Part shown: positions 53,213 to 62,273 of the stretch, in pieces
Layout of the letters: each line of letters starts with the position of its first letter
How positions within the stretch are numbered: position 1 is the stretch's first letter
DNA from: Bradyrhizobium sp. WBAH42
GTDB lineage: Bacteria > Pseudomonadota > Alphaproteobacteria > Rhizobiales > Xanthobacteraceae
NCBI RefSeq assembly: GCF_024585265.1
Contig: NZ_CP036533.1
Span: forward strand, 2,737,001-2,801,000
Direction: 5' to 3'
DNA: 64,000 nt
Notes under the pieces: model-generated
The model's database searches: none
What the model was told of the DNA's origin: nothing
What the model saw: the letters and a program-made list of their open reading frames with translations, nothing else
Made by a program: the position numbers and the translations under genes

Positions 53213-54061
53213 CTATGGTCCTTCGCCCGCGCGCCAGAGAGCGTCGAGGCCGTGCCGATAGGTGGGATGGACAAGCGTGACGCCGAGCTCGCGCTTCAAT
53301 TTCGCATTGGAGACCCGCGCGCTGCTGGCATAGAAGCTGCGGGCCATCGCCGACATCTCGGCGGTGGCGAACGCTTCTTCCGGCGGCGGCGCCACGCCGA
53401 TCAGTTGTGCGGCATAGGCGATCACGTCCTGCGGCGGCGCGGGCTCGTCGTCGCAGATGTTCCAGGTGCCGCCGCGCACGTGGTGGATGGCGGCCATGAT
53501 CGTGCTCGCGATGTCGTCGACGTGGATGCGGTTGAAGACCTGTCCCGGCTTGATGATGCGCCTCGCCGTTCCCGCGCGCAGCGTCGCCAGCGCGTTGCGG
53601 CCGGGACCGTAGATGCCGGCAAGCCGCAGGATCGCCGCATCGCCGCCCGTCGCATCCGTCCAGGCCTGCTCTGCCGCGATCCGCATCCGTGTGCGGTCGA
53701 GGACGGCCTGCGGCGGCGTGCTCTCGTCGACCCAGCTGCCCGCGTGATCGCCATACACGCCGATGGTCGAGAGATAGACGACCTTGCAGCGGTTTCCCTT
53801 GAGCACGCCGCCGAACGCCGCGATCGCGGGATCGCCGGTGCTGCCGGGCGGGATCGACACCAGGAGGACGTCGGCATGGCGAACCCGTTCAACCGTCTCG
53901 GGCGACGGATCGCTACCGGAAAACGGATGCACCTCGATGCCGGCGAGATCGTTCCGCTGCGCGGGATCGCGCACGGTGCCGGCGACATGCGAGAAGCTGT
54001 CGCCGTGCTTGCGGACGAAGTGCCGGGCACTGTAGCCGAGGCCGAGAATGAAGAGCCGCAT
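53213..54061 (-). CDS. NAD(P)-dependent SDR/epimerase-like protein (YeeZ type)
   Basis: A 282-residue Rossmann-fold protein starting MRLFILGLGYSA, with nucleotide-binding residues at Gly7 and Gly9. It contains VVYLSTIGVYGDHAGSWVDES, the active-site Tyr region of this SDR branch, and a C-terminal domain with RSFYASSARVSNAKLKRELGV typical of YeeZ proteins. Its substrate is unknown. The start 54061 is chosen on family alignment; the frame is open to 54166. It is divergent from the HAD phosphatase gene. Confidence 0.8.
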   Translation of the reverse strand: MRLFILGLGYSARHFVRKHGDSFSHVAGTVRDPAQRNDLAGIEVHPFSGSDPSPETVERVRHADVLLVSIPPGSTGDPAIAAFGGVLKGNRCKVVYLSTIGVYGDHAGSWVDESTPPQAVLDRTRMRIAAEQAWTDATGGDAAILRLAGIYGPGRNALATLRAGTARRIIKPGQVFNRIHVDDIASTIMAAIHHVRGGTWNICDDEPAPPQDVIAYAAQLIGVAPPPEEAFATAEMSAMARSFYASSARVSNAKLKRELGVTLVHPTYRHGLDALWRAGEGP

Positions 54062-54216
54062 GCGCCTCCTGTGCAGGTCGAAAGTTCCCGTTCGCGCCGT
54101 CATGCGCAGTTCGCTCATAAGAGATTTTTGGGTCCGGCAAAAGATATTGCGATTTGTCTCCCCCACAGGCTCGGTCGATGCTCGCTTCTCGCAGCATCGG
54201 AAGGGAGGGATCGATC

Positions 54217-54972
54217 ATGCAGGCCGAAGCGTTGGTTCAGTCGCCAGCAGGCGCCGCCGAATTGATCCGCCGCGCGGCCGCGCTGATCTTCGACGTTGAC
54301 GGCACCCTGGCCGAAACCGAGGAGCTGCATCGGCAGGCCTTCAACCTTGCCTTCGCCCGCCGCGGTCTCGACTGGCAATGGGACCGCGCCGTCTACAAGG
54401 ACCTGCTGCGGGTGACGGGCGGCAAGGAACGCATGCGTGCCTACCACACAAGCTTAGAAACCGCTCCGCCCTTGTCGGACATGGACATCGCAGAGCTCCA
54501 CTGCATCAAGACCGCGCATTATGCCGAGCTGGTCGAGACCGGCCGCTGCCCCTTGCGGCCGGGCGTGACGGATTTGCTCACGACCGCGAAGGCGCGCGGC
54601 CAGCTTCTTGCGATCGCGACCACCACCTGGCACGGCAATATCGATGCGCTGCTGTCGCGGGCGCTGGGCAAACGCTGGGCTGCGGATTTCAACGCGATCG
54701 TCGCCGGCGATGACGTCAGGCACAAGAAGCCGGCGCCGGACGTCTATCTCGAGATCCTGGCGCGGCTGAACCTCGAGGCGTCCGATTGCGTTGCAATCGA
54801 GGATTCCGCCAATGGTCTGGTCGCAGCCTCCCGCGCGGGCATTCCGGTTCTGATCACCCGCAGCATGTTCTTCGGGGACGATGACTTCACCGCGGCGCGG
54901 GCCGTGCTGGACGATCTGTCGGAACTTTCGGACCGCCAAACAAAAACTGAAAAACAACCCCATGCACAGTAG
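54217..54972 (+). CDS. HAD-superfamily phosphatase (CbbY/phosphoglycolate phosphatase-like)
   Basis: A 251-residue cytoplasmic hydrolase. The HAD nucleophile motif is DVDGT (Asp26 and Asp28) in ALIFDVDGTLAETEELHRQAFNLAF, followed by ATTTWHG and the motif III/IV segment KKPAPDVYLEILARLNLEASDCVAIEDS. It resembles CbbY/Gph sugar-phosphate phosphatases. A possible substrate is a sugar phosphate such as phosphoglycolate or xylulose bisphosphate, and the sequence does not decide. ATG 54217 has GGGAGG eight bases upstream. It converges on the SnoaL-like gene. Confidence 0.85.
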   Translation: MQAEALVQSPAGAAELIRRAAALIFDVDGTLAETEELHRQAFNLAFARRGLDWQWDRAVYKDLLRVTGGKERMRAYHTSLETAPPLSDMDIAELHCIKTAHYAELVETGRCPLRPGVTDLLTTAKARGQLLAIATTTWHGNIDALLSRALGKRWAADFNAIVAGDDVRHKKPAPDVYLEILARLNLEASDCVAIEDSANGLVAASRAGIPVLITRSMFFGDDDFTAARAVLDDLSELSDRQTKTEKQPHAQ

Positions 54973-54996
54973 ATCACGCTCGCGTGATCGCCGTGC

Positions 54997-55404
54997 TCAG
55001 TGGACGCGGTGACTGGCCCTATCGTCCTCAGCCTGCTCGACAATCTGCGCGATCGGACTGGACTGATGGTGCACCAGGCGCCAGTCGTTGCCAACGCGGC
55101 GAAAATGGTTGGCGGCGGCCAGCGCAGTGCCGTCGACGATCTCGATGCAAAGCACGCGGGCGCTGTCGCCGTCGACGATCGCCTGCGGCTCGGCGCAGAC
55201 GATCTGCGGCCGCTCCGGGTTCTGCAGGATGTCGCGCCAGCTTCCGATCACGGTGGCGCGTCCGATGATCGCCGGCCAGCCGGGATGGATGCAGGAGATG
55301 CCGTCGTCGTCCGCCCACATCCGTTCCATGCCGGCGAAGTCGCCCGTTGAAAAAGCGGCGTAGAAGGCCGCGTTGGCGGCGATGACCTTGGTGTCGTTTC
55401 CCAT
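54997..55404 (-). CDS. SnoaL-like / NTF2-like domain protein
   Basis: A 135-residue small protein with the NTF2 fold (NAAFYAAFSTGDFAGMERMWADDDGISCIHPGWPAIIGRATVIGSWRDIL; WRLVHHQSSPI at the end), typical of DUF4440/SnoaL proteins. It may bind or isomerise a small hydrophobic molecule, but it has no assigned reaction. The start 55404 gives the standard length. It is convergent with the HAD gene. Confidence 0.82.
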   Translation of the reverse strand: MGNDTKVIAANAAFYAAFSTGDFAGMERMWADDDGISCIHPGWPAIIGRATVIGSWRDILQNPERPQIVCAEPQAIVDGDSARVLCIEIVDGTALAAANHFRRVGNDWRLVHHQSSPIAQIVEQAEDDRASHRVH

Positions 55405-55498
55405 CGCTCTCGGGTGGGGCAACGACGGGCAAAAATCAAGCGCGACTTCCGTCGATTTTGGCCGCAGTGCAGCATTCAAGACGCTGCTCGCGTCGTGG

Positions 55499-56983
55499 TC
55501 ACGCCGAAACGTGCGTTGCCACGGCCCGCCGTGCGCCGTCGGCATAGAGGCGGCCGAGCGCCACGGTGACGGCCTCGCGCAGGCGAGGCTCGGCGCCGAG
55601 CGGCCCGAACACCTTCGCCACCCCCAGCAGTGCGGGGGCGAGGCGCTCGGCAACGGGCCCCGCCTCGCGCGCCAGCGCGGCGAACTCCCCGGCGAGCGGA
55701 TCGCGCACGTCGATGGCGCGGCCCTGCTCATCGACGCCGCTGACATAGCGCATCCAGCCGGCGACCGCGAGCGCATGCGTTGCGATCGGCAGGCCCCTGG
55801 CAAGGCGATCCTGCATCGCGCCGAGCAACCGCTGCGGCAGCTTTTGCGAGCCATCCATGGCAATCTGCCAGGTGCGGTGATGCAGCGCCGGATTGGCGAA
55901 GCGCATGAGCAGCGAGGCGCGATAGGCGCCAAGATCGGTGCCCACGGGCATCGTCAGCGTCACCGCAGCCTCTTCCATCACTCGTGCGGCGAGGCGTGCG
56001 AAGTGAGGATCCTGCATGGTGTCGGCGATGGTCTCGTAGCCGGAGAGATAGCCGAGATAGGCGAGCGCGGAATGGCTGGCGTTGAGCAGCCGCAGCTTCA
56101 TCAGTTCGAACGGCTTGACGTCGCCGACGAGCTCGACCCCCGCCGCGGCAAGGTCTGGCCGGCCCGCGGTGAAGCGGTCCTCGACCACCCATTGCGTGAA
56201 CGGCTCGGTCATGACAGGCCAGGCGTCGCGCATGCCTAGCGCGGATGCGATCGCATCGCGATCGGCATCCGTCGTCTCCGGCACGATGCGGTCGACCATG
56301 GTCGAGGGGAAAGCGACCGTATCGGCGATCCACTTGCCGAGATCTTTCGAGCGCAGCGCGGCAAATTGCGTCACGATCCGCTGCACGGTGTGGCCGTTGG
56401 CGGCGAGGTTGTCGCAGCACAGCACGGTGAAGGGCGAAAGACCCTGCGCCCGCCGCCGTGCCAGCGCGGCGACGATGAAGCCCGGCGTCGAGCGCGGCGC
56501 GTCGAAATTGTTCAGATCATGCGCGATGTCGGGATGCCGCTCATCGAGATCGCCGGTCTGCGGCGTGTGGCAATAGCCCTTCTCGGTGACGGTGAGCGAA
56601 ACGATGCGGGTGGAAGGATCGGTCATCCGTTCGACCAGGGCTGCCGGCTTCTCGCGCGCGACGACACTGTCGAGCAGTGCGCCGATGACCCGGTGCTCGG
56701 TACCTTCGGCGGCACGCACGGCGACTGTGTAGAGGTGGTCCTGCGGGGCGAGGGCGTCGCGCGTATCCGGGCTGCGCAGGCTGGCGCCGACGATGCCCCA
56801 GGACGTCGCTCCTGCAGCAAGGCAATCGTCGATGACAACCGCTTGGTGCGCGCGATGAAATGCCCCCAGGCCGAGATGCACGATGCCAGGCGTGAGGCGC
56901 GATCGGTCATAGGCCGGACGGCGGATGGCAGGTGCCAACCGGTCGAGATTGGCGCGACCAAGGCGCATCGAGCTCTGGCGCAT
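55499..56983 (-). CDS. Mannitol dehydrogenase family protein, fructuronate-reductase-like (UxuB type)
   Basis: A 494-residue polyol/aldonate dehydrogenase of the mannitol dehydrogenase family. The N-terminal NAD-binding part begins IVHLGLGAFHRAHQAVVIDDCL, and the active-site Lys and adjacent residues lie in the KLRLLNASHSALAYLG segment. UxuB-type members reduce fructuronate to mannonate, the step that precedes UxuA, which is encoded at 62274. AGGGGAG precedes ATG 56983. It is divergent from the FadR-type regulator gene, sharing a 141-bp region with operators. Mannitol or altronate may be alternative substrates. Confidence 0.83.
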   Translation of the reverse strand: MRQSSMRLGRANLDRLAPAIRRPAYDRSRLTPGIVHLGLGAFHRAHQAVVIDDCLAAGATSWGIVGASLRSPDTRDALAPQDHLYTVAVRAAEGTEHRVIGALLDSVVAREKPAALVERMTDPSTRIVSLTVTEKGYCHTPQTGDLDERHPDIAHDLNNFDAPRSTPGFIVAALARRRAQGLSPFTVLCCDNLAANGHTVQRIVTQFAALRSKDLGKWIADTVAFPSTMVDRIVPETTDADRDAIASALGMRDAWPVMTEPFTQWVVEDRFTAGRPDLAAAGVELVGDVKPFELMKLRLLNASHSALAYLGYLSGYETIADTMQDPHFARLAARVMEEAAVTLTMPVGTDLGAYRASLLMRFANPALHHRTWQIAMDGSQKLPQRLLGAMQDRLARGLPIATHALAVAGWMRYVSGVDEQGRAIDVRDPLAGEFAALAREAGPVAERLAPALLGVAKVFGPLGAEPRLREAVTVALGRLYADGARRAVATHVSA

Positions 56984-57047
56984 GGACGTCTCCCCTTTGC
57001 TTTGCCGCTGCTTGACACGGCGCCCCTATCAGGTCAATGCTCTGGTC

Positions 57048-57076
57048 AATTGGTAAGACCAATTTTCCAAAATTGG
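57048..57076. promoter_or_regulatory. Overlapping palindromic operators between uxuB and the FadR-type gene
   Basis: AATTGGT-AAG-ACCAATT at 57048-57064 is a perfect 7-bp-arm palindrome that fits the TGGT...ACCA theme of FadR/GntR-type sites. CCAATTTT-CC-AAAATTGG at 57059-57076 is another perfect palindrome that overlaps it. Two GGTCAAT direct repeats (57032-57038 and 57044-57050) adjoin. The block lies between the divergent genes, so one regulator dimer or more could repress both. Confidence 0.72.
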
Positions 57077-57124
57077 CAGGCCGGGGGTCCAAACGACCTC
57101 GCGAGACCTTTCGGGAGGACCAGC

Positions 57125-57934
57125 GTGCCGCTGGAAGCTGTGGAGGCGAGACGGCTCTATCGCCAGGTCGCCGATCAATTGCGAAGCCTGATCGACAGCG
57201 GCGAGTACGCGGTCGGCAGCCGCTTGCCGACCGAGCGCGAGCTCGCCGAGCAGCTCAAAGTGTCGAGGCCGACGGTGCGCGAAGCCTTGATTGCGCTCGA
57301 GGTCGAGGGCCGGCTGCGCATCCGCGTCGGTTCCGGCATCTATGTGACCGAGCCCGCCGACGCCGTGCCCGCGCCATCAGCGATCATCGAAGGCCCGTTC
57401 GAGTTGCTGCGTGCCCGCGAATTCCTCGAAAGCGCCATCGCAGAGCAAGCCGCGCGCGTGGCGACCAAAGACGACATCGACCGCATCGACGCCGCGCTCG
57501 TCGCGATGGAGAATGTCGACCATCCCGGCGAAGCCTCGATGGTGCATGACCGCGCCTTCCACATCGCCATCGCAGGATGTCTCGGCAACGCCGTGCTGGT
57601 GCGGGTCGTCGGCGAGTTGTTCGACCAGCGCCTCAATCCCTATTTCGCGCAGCTGGCGCATTATTTCGAGAACCCCACCACGTGGCGAACCGCGCTCGAC
57701 GAGCACCGGGCCGTGCGCGACGCGATCGCTGCGCGCCGGCCGCAGACGGCCTATGACGCCATGCGCGATCACCTCGCGCATTCGCAGGAGCGCTTTGCAC
57801 AGAATTTTGGTGCCGAGACATCAGCAGAAGCAGCGGCTGCACGGAAGCAGGCGGCGCCGTCCGCGGTTCAGCCGGCGAAATCAAAACGACCGTCGAAGAA
57901 ACAGGCCAAGAGCGGCAGCTCGCGGCGGCGGTGA
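57125..57934 (+). CDS. GntR-family regulator, FadR subgroup (UxuR-like)
   Basis: A 269-residue regulator: winged helix at about residues 8-75 (RLYRQVADQLRSLIDSGEYAVGSRLPTERELAEQLKVSRPTVREALIALEVEGRLRIR) and a FadR C-terminal ligand domain (FELLRAREFLESAIAEQAARVA; FHIAIAGCLGNAVLVRVVGELFDQR). The tail (AAPSAVQPAKSKRPSKKQAK) is long, basic and unusual. The start GTG 57125 has GGGAGG six bases upstream; the frame is open far upstream but that part is antisense to uxuB. It probably represses the uxu locus in the absence of a sugar acid ligand. Confidence 0.88.
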   Translation: MPLEAVEARRLYRQVADQLRSLIDSGEYAVGSRLPTERELAEQLKVSRPTVREALIALEVEGRLRIRVGSGIYVTEPADAVPAPSAIIEGPFELLRAREFLESAIAEQAARVATKDDIDRIDAALVAMENVDHPGEASMVHDRAFHIAIAGCLGNAVLVRVVGELFDQRLNPYFAQLAHYFENPTTWRTALDEHRAVRDAIAARRPQTAYDAMRDHLAHSQERFAQNFGAETSAEAAAARKQAAPSAVQPAKSKRPSKKQAKSGSSRRR

Positions 57935-58004
57935 GATTGGGCGGCTCGCATCCATGCCGGGGCGAGCCAACAAGAAGCAGACTTGAACGATGGAGGAAAA
58001 GTCG

Positions 58005-58982
58005 ATGTTGAAGAAGATGACGATTACAGCAGTGATTTCCGCCGCCACGCTGTTGGCGGCGACCAGCGCGAGCATCGCGCAGACCAAGCTCAAATGGGCC
58101 CACGTCTACGAGACCTCGGAGCCGTTCCACACGGCGTCGGTCTGGGCCGCGCAGGAGATCGCCAAGCGCACCAACGGGCGCTACCAGATCGAGGTCTATC
58201 CCGCCTCGCAGCTTGGCAAGGAGGCCGACATCAACCAGGGCCTGTCGCTCGGCTCGGTCGACATCATCATCTCCGGCTCGAGCTTCGCGGCCAAGAGCTT
58301 TGCGCCGATCGGCGTGACCTATTATCCCTACACCTTCCGCGATGCCGATCATCTGCTCGCCTACACCAAGAGCGACATCTTCAAGGAGCTCGCCAAGGGC
58401 TATGAGGACAAGAGCGGCCACCACATCGTCGCGGTGACCTATTACGGCGTGCGCCAGACGTCGTCGAACAAGCCGATCAAGACCTGCGCCGACATGAAGG
58501 GTCTGAAGATGCGCGTGCCCGATGTGCCCGCCTATCTCGCCATGCCGCGCGCCTGCGGCGCCAACACCGCGCCGATCGCGTTCGCCGAAGTCTATCTCGC
58601 GCTCCAGAACGGCACCGTCGAGGCGCAGGAGAATCCGCTGACCACCATCGAGGCCAAGAAGTTCTACGAGGTGCAGAAGCACATCGTGCTGACCGGCCAC
58701 ATCGTCGACCACCTCAATACCGTGATCGCCGGCGCGCTGTGGAAGAAGCTCTCCGACGAGGACAAGAAGATCTTGACCGACGTGGCGCAGGAGGCGGCAG
58801 CCAAGGCCACGGGTGAGATCAAGCAAAACGAAACCAAGCTGGTCGCCTTCTTCAAGGACAAGGGCCTGACCGTGACCGAAGTCGACAAAAACGAGTTCCG
58901 CGACACCGTGCTGAAGAACGTCGCGTTCGAGACGTTCGGCTACCGCAAGGCGGATTGGGAGAAGATCCAGGCGGTGAAATAA
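58005..58982 (+). CDS. TRAP transporter substrate-binding protein (DctP type)
   Basis: A 325-residue periplasmic binding protein. Signal peptide ITAVISAATLLAATSASIA, then KLKWAHVYETSEPFHTASVWAAQEIAKRTNGRYQIEVYPASQLGKE, a DctP hallmark, and [22 protein letters not shown] precedes ATG 58005, and ATG 57990 is an alternative. Followed after a repeat-bearing gap by the small and large permeases. The ligand is probably a hexuronate or aldonate, inferred from the neighbouring enzymes. Confidence 0.9.
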   Translation: MLKKMTITAVISAATLLAATSASIAQTKLKWAHVYETSEPFHTASVWAAQEIAKRTNGRYQIEVYPASQLGKEADINQGLSLGSVDIIISGSSFAAKSFAPIGVTYYPYTFRDADHLLAYTKSDIFKELAKGYEDKSGHHIVAVTYYGVRQTSSNKPIKTCADMKGLKMRVPDVPAYLAMPRACGANTAPIAFAEVYLALQNGTVEAQENPLTTIEAKKFYEVQKHIVLTGHIVDHLNTVIAGALWKKLSDEDKKILTDVAQEAAAKATGEIKQNETKLVAFFKDKGLTVTEVDKNEFRDTVLKNVAFETFGYRKADWEKIQAVK

Positions 58983-58988
58983 GCCAGA

Positions 58989-59127
58989 CCCTCATGGTGA
59001 GGAGCGCGAAGCGCGCTCCGGACGATGCTTCGCATCGCCGGGCGAACCATGAAGGCCCCGGTGCCACCTAAGTGTCGTCTGGGGCCATCCTTCGAGACGC
59101 TTGCTTCGCAAGCTCCTCAGGATGAGG
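58989..59127. repeat. REP-like palindromes between TRAP transporter genes
   Basis: Two elements in tandem. The left one (about 58989-59056) starts CCTCATGGTGAGGAGCGC and ends near CCATGAAGGCC. The right one (59085-59127) is a family A element (CCATCCTTCGAGACG, inner hairpin CTTGCTTCGCAAG, CTCCTCAGGATGAGG) like those at 7217-7342. They may stabilise the transcript of the binding protein, which is usually needed in excess. Confidence 0.72.
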
Positions 59128-59224
59128 AGGGGAGCGAGGTTACGCAGCAGAACTCGTTCGAGGTTCCGGGTTCGACGCTGACGCGTCGCCCCGGAACGAC
59201 GTGAGAGAGGTTTGAGAGGTACCC

Positions 59225-59803
59225 ATGTCCACCGCCGAAATCCACCGGCAGATCACCGCGGACGAGATCGCCCATACCTTCGAGGAGGAGGCGACGCCGA
59301 AGGTCGATCTCGGCGTCTACGCGTTCGAGGACTGGGTGGCGCTGGCGATCTTCTGGGTGATGGCGCTTGCCGTCTTCCTGCAATTCTTCACCCGCTACGT
59401 CCTCAACGACAGCTATGCCTGGACCGAGGAGATCGCGACCTATTGCCTGATCGGCGTGGTCTTCATCGGCTCGTCGATGTGCGTGCGGCTGTCGCGGCAC
59501 ATCCAGGTCGACCTCGTCTATCGCTACCTGCCGCATGCCGTAGGGCGCGTGCTGTCGACGGCGATCGACCTGATCCGGATCGCCTTCTTCGGCTACGCCA
59601 TCAAGCTGGTCTGGGTCTACATCAAGATCATCGGCGACGAGCAGATGACCACGATCAATCTTCCCAAGGACTACGTCTATTACGCCGTGCTGCTCGGCTT
59701 CGTGCTGATGTTCGCACGCTCCGCGCAGGTGGCACTCCAGAACTGGCGGCAGGGCTACTCGGTCCTCGAACGTCCCGGTGCCTACGACGGATCGGAAGGA
59801 TAA
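59225..59803 (+). CDS. TRAP transporter small permease (DctQ type)
   Basis: A 192-residue inner-membrane protein with four hydrophobic helices, including VALAIFWVMALAVFLQFFTRYVLNDSYAWTEEIATYCLIGVVFIGSSMCVRLSRHIQVDL (DctQ signature) and YVYYAVLLGFVLMFARSAQVAL. It is the small subunit of the TRAP importer and lies four bases before the large permease. The N-terminal ~30 residues are cytoplasmic and acidic. Confidence 0.9.
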   Translation: MSTAEIHRQITADEIAHTFEEEATPKVDLGVYAFEDWVALAIFWVMALAVFLQFFTRYVLNDSYAWTEEIATYCLIGVVFIGSSMCVRLSRHIQVDLVYRYLPHAVGRVLSTAIDLIRIAFFGYAIKLVWVYIKIIGDEQMTTINLPKDYVYYAVLLGFVLMFARSAQVALQNWRQGYSVLERPGAYDGSEG

Positions 59804-59807
59804 GACC

Positions 59808-61214
59808 ATGCTGCTGTTGCTCGGAGGCTTTCTCCTTCTGATGCTGCTCGGCGTTCCCGTGGCGATCGCCATGGCCGCGTCGTCGCTGCTCTACATCCTG
59901 GTCAGTGGCGTGACGCCCGACGTCACGCTGGCGCAGCGCATGATCGCCGGCGTGGAGAGTTTTCCTTTGCTCGCCGTGCCGTTCTTCATCCTGGCCGGCA
60001 ATCTCATGAACATCGCGGGCGTGACCGGGCGCATCTACAAATTCGCCGTCGCGCTGGTCGGGTGGATGCGCGGCGGCCTCGGCCACGTCAACATCATCGG
60101 CTCGGTGATCTTCTCCGGCATGTCCGGCACCGCGATCGCGGACGCCGCCGGCCTCGGCACCATCGAGATCAAGGCGATGAAGGACCACGGCTACTCCACC
60201 GAGTTCTCGGTCGGCGTCACCGCGGCCTCGGCGACGCTCGGGCCGATCATTCCGCCCTCGCTGCCCTTCGTGATCTACGGCATGATGGCGAACGTCTCGA
60301 TCGGCGCGCTGTTCCTCGGCGGCGTCATCCCCGGCATCGTCATGACGCTGCTGATGATGGCGACCGTCACCTATTTCGCGCACAAGAACAAATGGGGCAG
60401 TGATACGCCGTTCTCCTGGCCGCAGCTCGGTTCGGCCGGCCTCGAGATCGCCATCGTACTCGCTTTCCCGCTCGCAATCTGGCTGATGGTCGTTGCCGGC
60501 ATGTCGGTGAACATGGCGGTCGTCATCGGCCTCGGCACGCTGCTCCTGATCGACTGGTATTTCGACTTCTCCGCGGTGATGGCGCTGATGGCGCCCGTGA
60601 TCCTGATCGGCGGCATGACGCTCGGCTGGTTCACGCCGACGGAAGCCGCGGTCGCGGCCGTGATCTGGTCGCTGTTCCTCGGCCTCATCCGCTATCGCAC
60701 CATGACCCTGAAGACGGTGGCGAAGGCGACCTTCGACACCATCGAGACCACGGCTTCGGTGCTGTTCATCGTCACCGCGGCCTCGATCTTCGCCTGGCTG
60801 CTGACGGTGTCGCAGGCGGCGCAGATGCTCTCGGACTGGATGCTCAGCATCACCCACAACAAATGGGTGTTCCTGGCGCTCGCCAATGTGCTGATCCTGT
60901 TCGTCGGCTGCTTCATCGACACCACGGCGGCGATCACCATCCTGGTGCCGATCCTGCTGCCGATCGTGCTCAAGCTCGGCATCGACCCGATCCATTTCGG
61001 CCTGATCATGACGCTGAACCTGATGATCGGTCTGTTGCATCCGCCGCTCGGCATGGTGCTGTTCGTGCTCGCCCGCGTCGCAAAGCTCTCGGTCGAGCGC
61101 ACGACGGTGGCGATCCTGCCCTGGCTGGTGCCGCTGCTGCTCGCGCTGATCGCGATCACCTATATTCCCGACCTGACCCTCTGGCTGCCTAAATACATGG
61201 GACTTTCCAAATGA
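59808..61214 (+). CDS. TRAP transporter large permease (DctM type)
   Basis: A 468-residue integral membrane protein with 11-12 hydrophobic helices. DctM features include GRIYKFAVALVGWMRGGLGHVNIIGSVIFSGMSGTAIADAAGLGTIEIKAMKDHGY and PPLGMVLFVLARVAKLSVER. It uses an ion gradient to import the substrate handed over by the binding protein. ATG 59808 lies four bases after dctQ; the end overlaps the idonate dehydrogenase gene by four bases, so transport and first metabolic steps are coupled. Confidence 0.92.
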   Translation: MLLLLGGFLLLMLLGVPVAIAMAASSLLYILVSGVTPDVTLAQRMIAGVESFPLLAVPFFILAGNLMNIAGVTGRIYKFAVALVGWMRGGLGHVNIIGSVIFSGMSGTAIADAAGLGTIEIKAMKDHGYSTEFSVGVTAASATLGPIIPPSLPFVIYGMMANVSIGALFLGGVIPGIVMTLLMMATVTYFAHKNKWGSDTPFSWPQLGSAGLEIAIVLAFPLAIWLMVVAGMSVNMAVVIGLGTLLLIDWYFDFSAVMALMAPVILIGGMTLGWFTPTEAAVAAVIWSLFLGLIRYRTMTLKTVAKATFDTIETTASVLFIVTAASIFAWLLTVSQAAQMLSDWMLSITHNKWVFLALANVLILFVGCFIDTTAAITILVPILLPIVLKLGIDPIHFGLIMTLNLMIGLLHPPLGMVLFVLARVAKLSVERTTVAILPWLVPLLLALIAITYIPDLTLWLPKYMGLSK

Positions 61215-62260
61215 CCTCGACCGCTCTCGCCGCGACCCTGTTCGGCCCCGAAGACCTGCGCATGATCGAGCATCCGCTCGACAAGCTTAGCCAGGGCATG
61301 GTGCGCATCCGCTTCGGTGCCGGCGGCATCTGCGGCTCGGACATGCACTATTTCCGCCATGCCCGCACCGGCGACTTCGTGGTGAAGTCGCCGCTGGTGC
61401 TGGGACATGAGATCTCGGGCGAGGTCGTGGAGATCTCCGGTACCGCCGCCAATCTGAAGGTCGGCGACCGCGTTGCCGTCAATCCGTCACGCTGGTGCGG
61501 CCATTGCGTCGCCTGCCGTGAGGGCCGGTCGAACCTGTGCGAGAACATCTATTTCATGGGCTCGGCCTCAAAGACGCCGCACATGCAGGGCGGCTTCGCC
61601 AATTACTTCGACGCGATCCCCGCGCAGTGCGTGAAGATTCCCGATCACGTGTCCTACCAGGCCGCGGCGCTGGCCGAGCCGCTCGCGGTCTGCCTGCACG
61701 CGGTCGCGCGCGCCGGCAAGATCGATGGCAAGCGCGGCATCATCTTCGGTGCCGGCCCGATCGGGCTTTTGACCATGCTCGCCGCGCACCGCGCCGGCAT
61801 GGCTGACATCACGGTCGCCGACATCGCGCCGGCGCCGCTGGCCTTTGCGACCAAGCTCGGCGCCTCGCATGTCGAGAACGTGTCGGGCGGTGAAGAGGGC
61901 CTGAAGGCACAGGCTGCCGCGCGTCCTTACGACGTCGCCTTCGAGGTCTCGGGCACGGCTGCGGGCCTTGCCAGCGCGATTCAGATCGTCAGGCGCGGCG
62001 GCGTCGTGGTGCAGATCGGCAATCTGCCGGGAGGCCAGATCCCGACACCGTCGAATGCCGTGATGGCCAAGGAGATCGACCTGCGCGGCTCGTTCCGCTT
62101 CGGCTTCGAGTTCATGAATGCGGTGGAACTGATCGGCAACGGCAGCGTCGATGTGCTGTCGCTGGTCACCGCCGAGCGGCCGCTCTCGACCGCGCCCGAT
62201 GCGCTGCGGCTGGCGCTCGACCGCTCGCAGAGCGTCAAGGTCGTGCTGACCGCGAACTGA
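61211..62260 (+). CDS. Zinc-dependent L-idonate 5-dehydrogenase-like enzyme
   Basis: A 349-residue medium-chain zinc dehydrogenase. The catalytic zinc region is CGSDMHYFRHARTGDFVVKSPLVLGHE and the structural zinc has four cysteines in CGHCVACREGRSNLC, followed by a Rossmann part (IIFGAGPIGLLTMLAAHRAG). Closest in style to IdnD (L-idonate to 5-ketogluconate), though sorbitol or other aldonate substrates are possible. It sits between the TRAP transporter and UxuA, supporting a sugar-acid pathway. Confidence 0.82.
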   Translation: MTSTALAATLFGPEDLRMIEHPLDKLSQGMVRIRFGAGGICGSDMHYFRHARTGDFVVKSPLVLGHEISGEVVEISGTAANLKVGDRVAVNPSRWCGHCVACREGRSNLCENIYFMGSASKTPHMQGGFANYFDAIPAQCVKIPDHVSYQAAALAEPLAVCLHAVARAGKIDGKRGIIFGAGPIGLLTMLAAHRAGMADITVADIAPAPLAFATKLGASHVENVSGGEEGLKAQAAARPYDVAFEVSGTAAGLASAIQIVRRGGVVVQIGNLPGGQIPTPSNAVMAKEIDLRGSFRFGFEFMNAVELIGNGSVDVLSLVTAERPLSTAPDALRLALDRSQSVKVVLTAN

Positions 62261-62273
62261 TGGGAGGCAGCCT

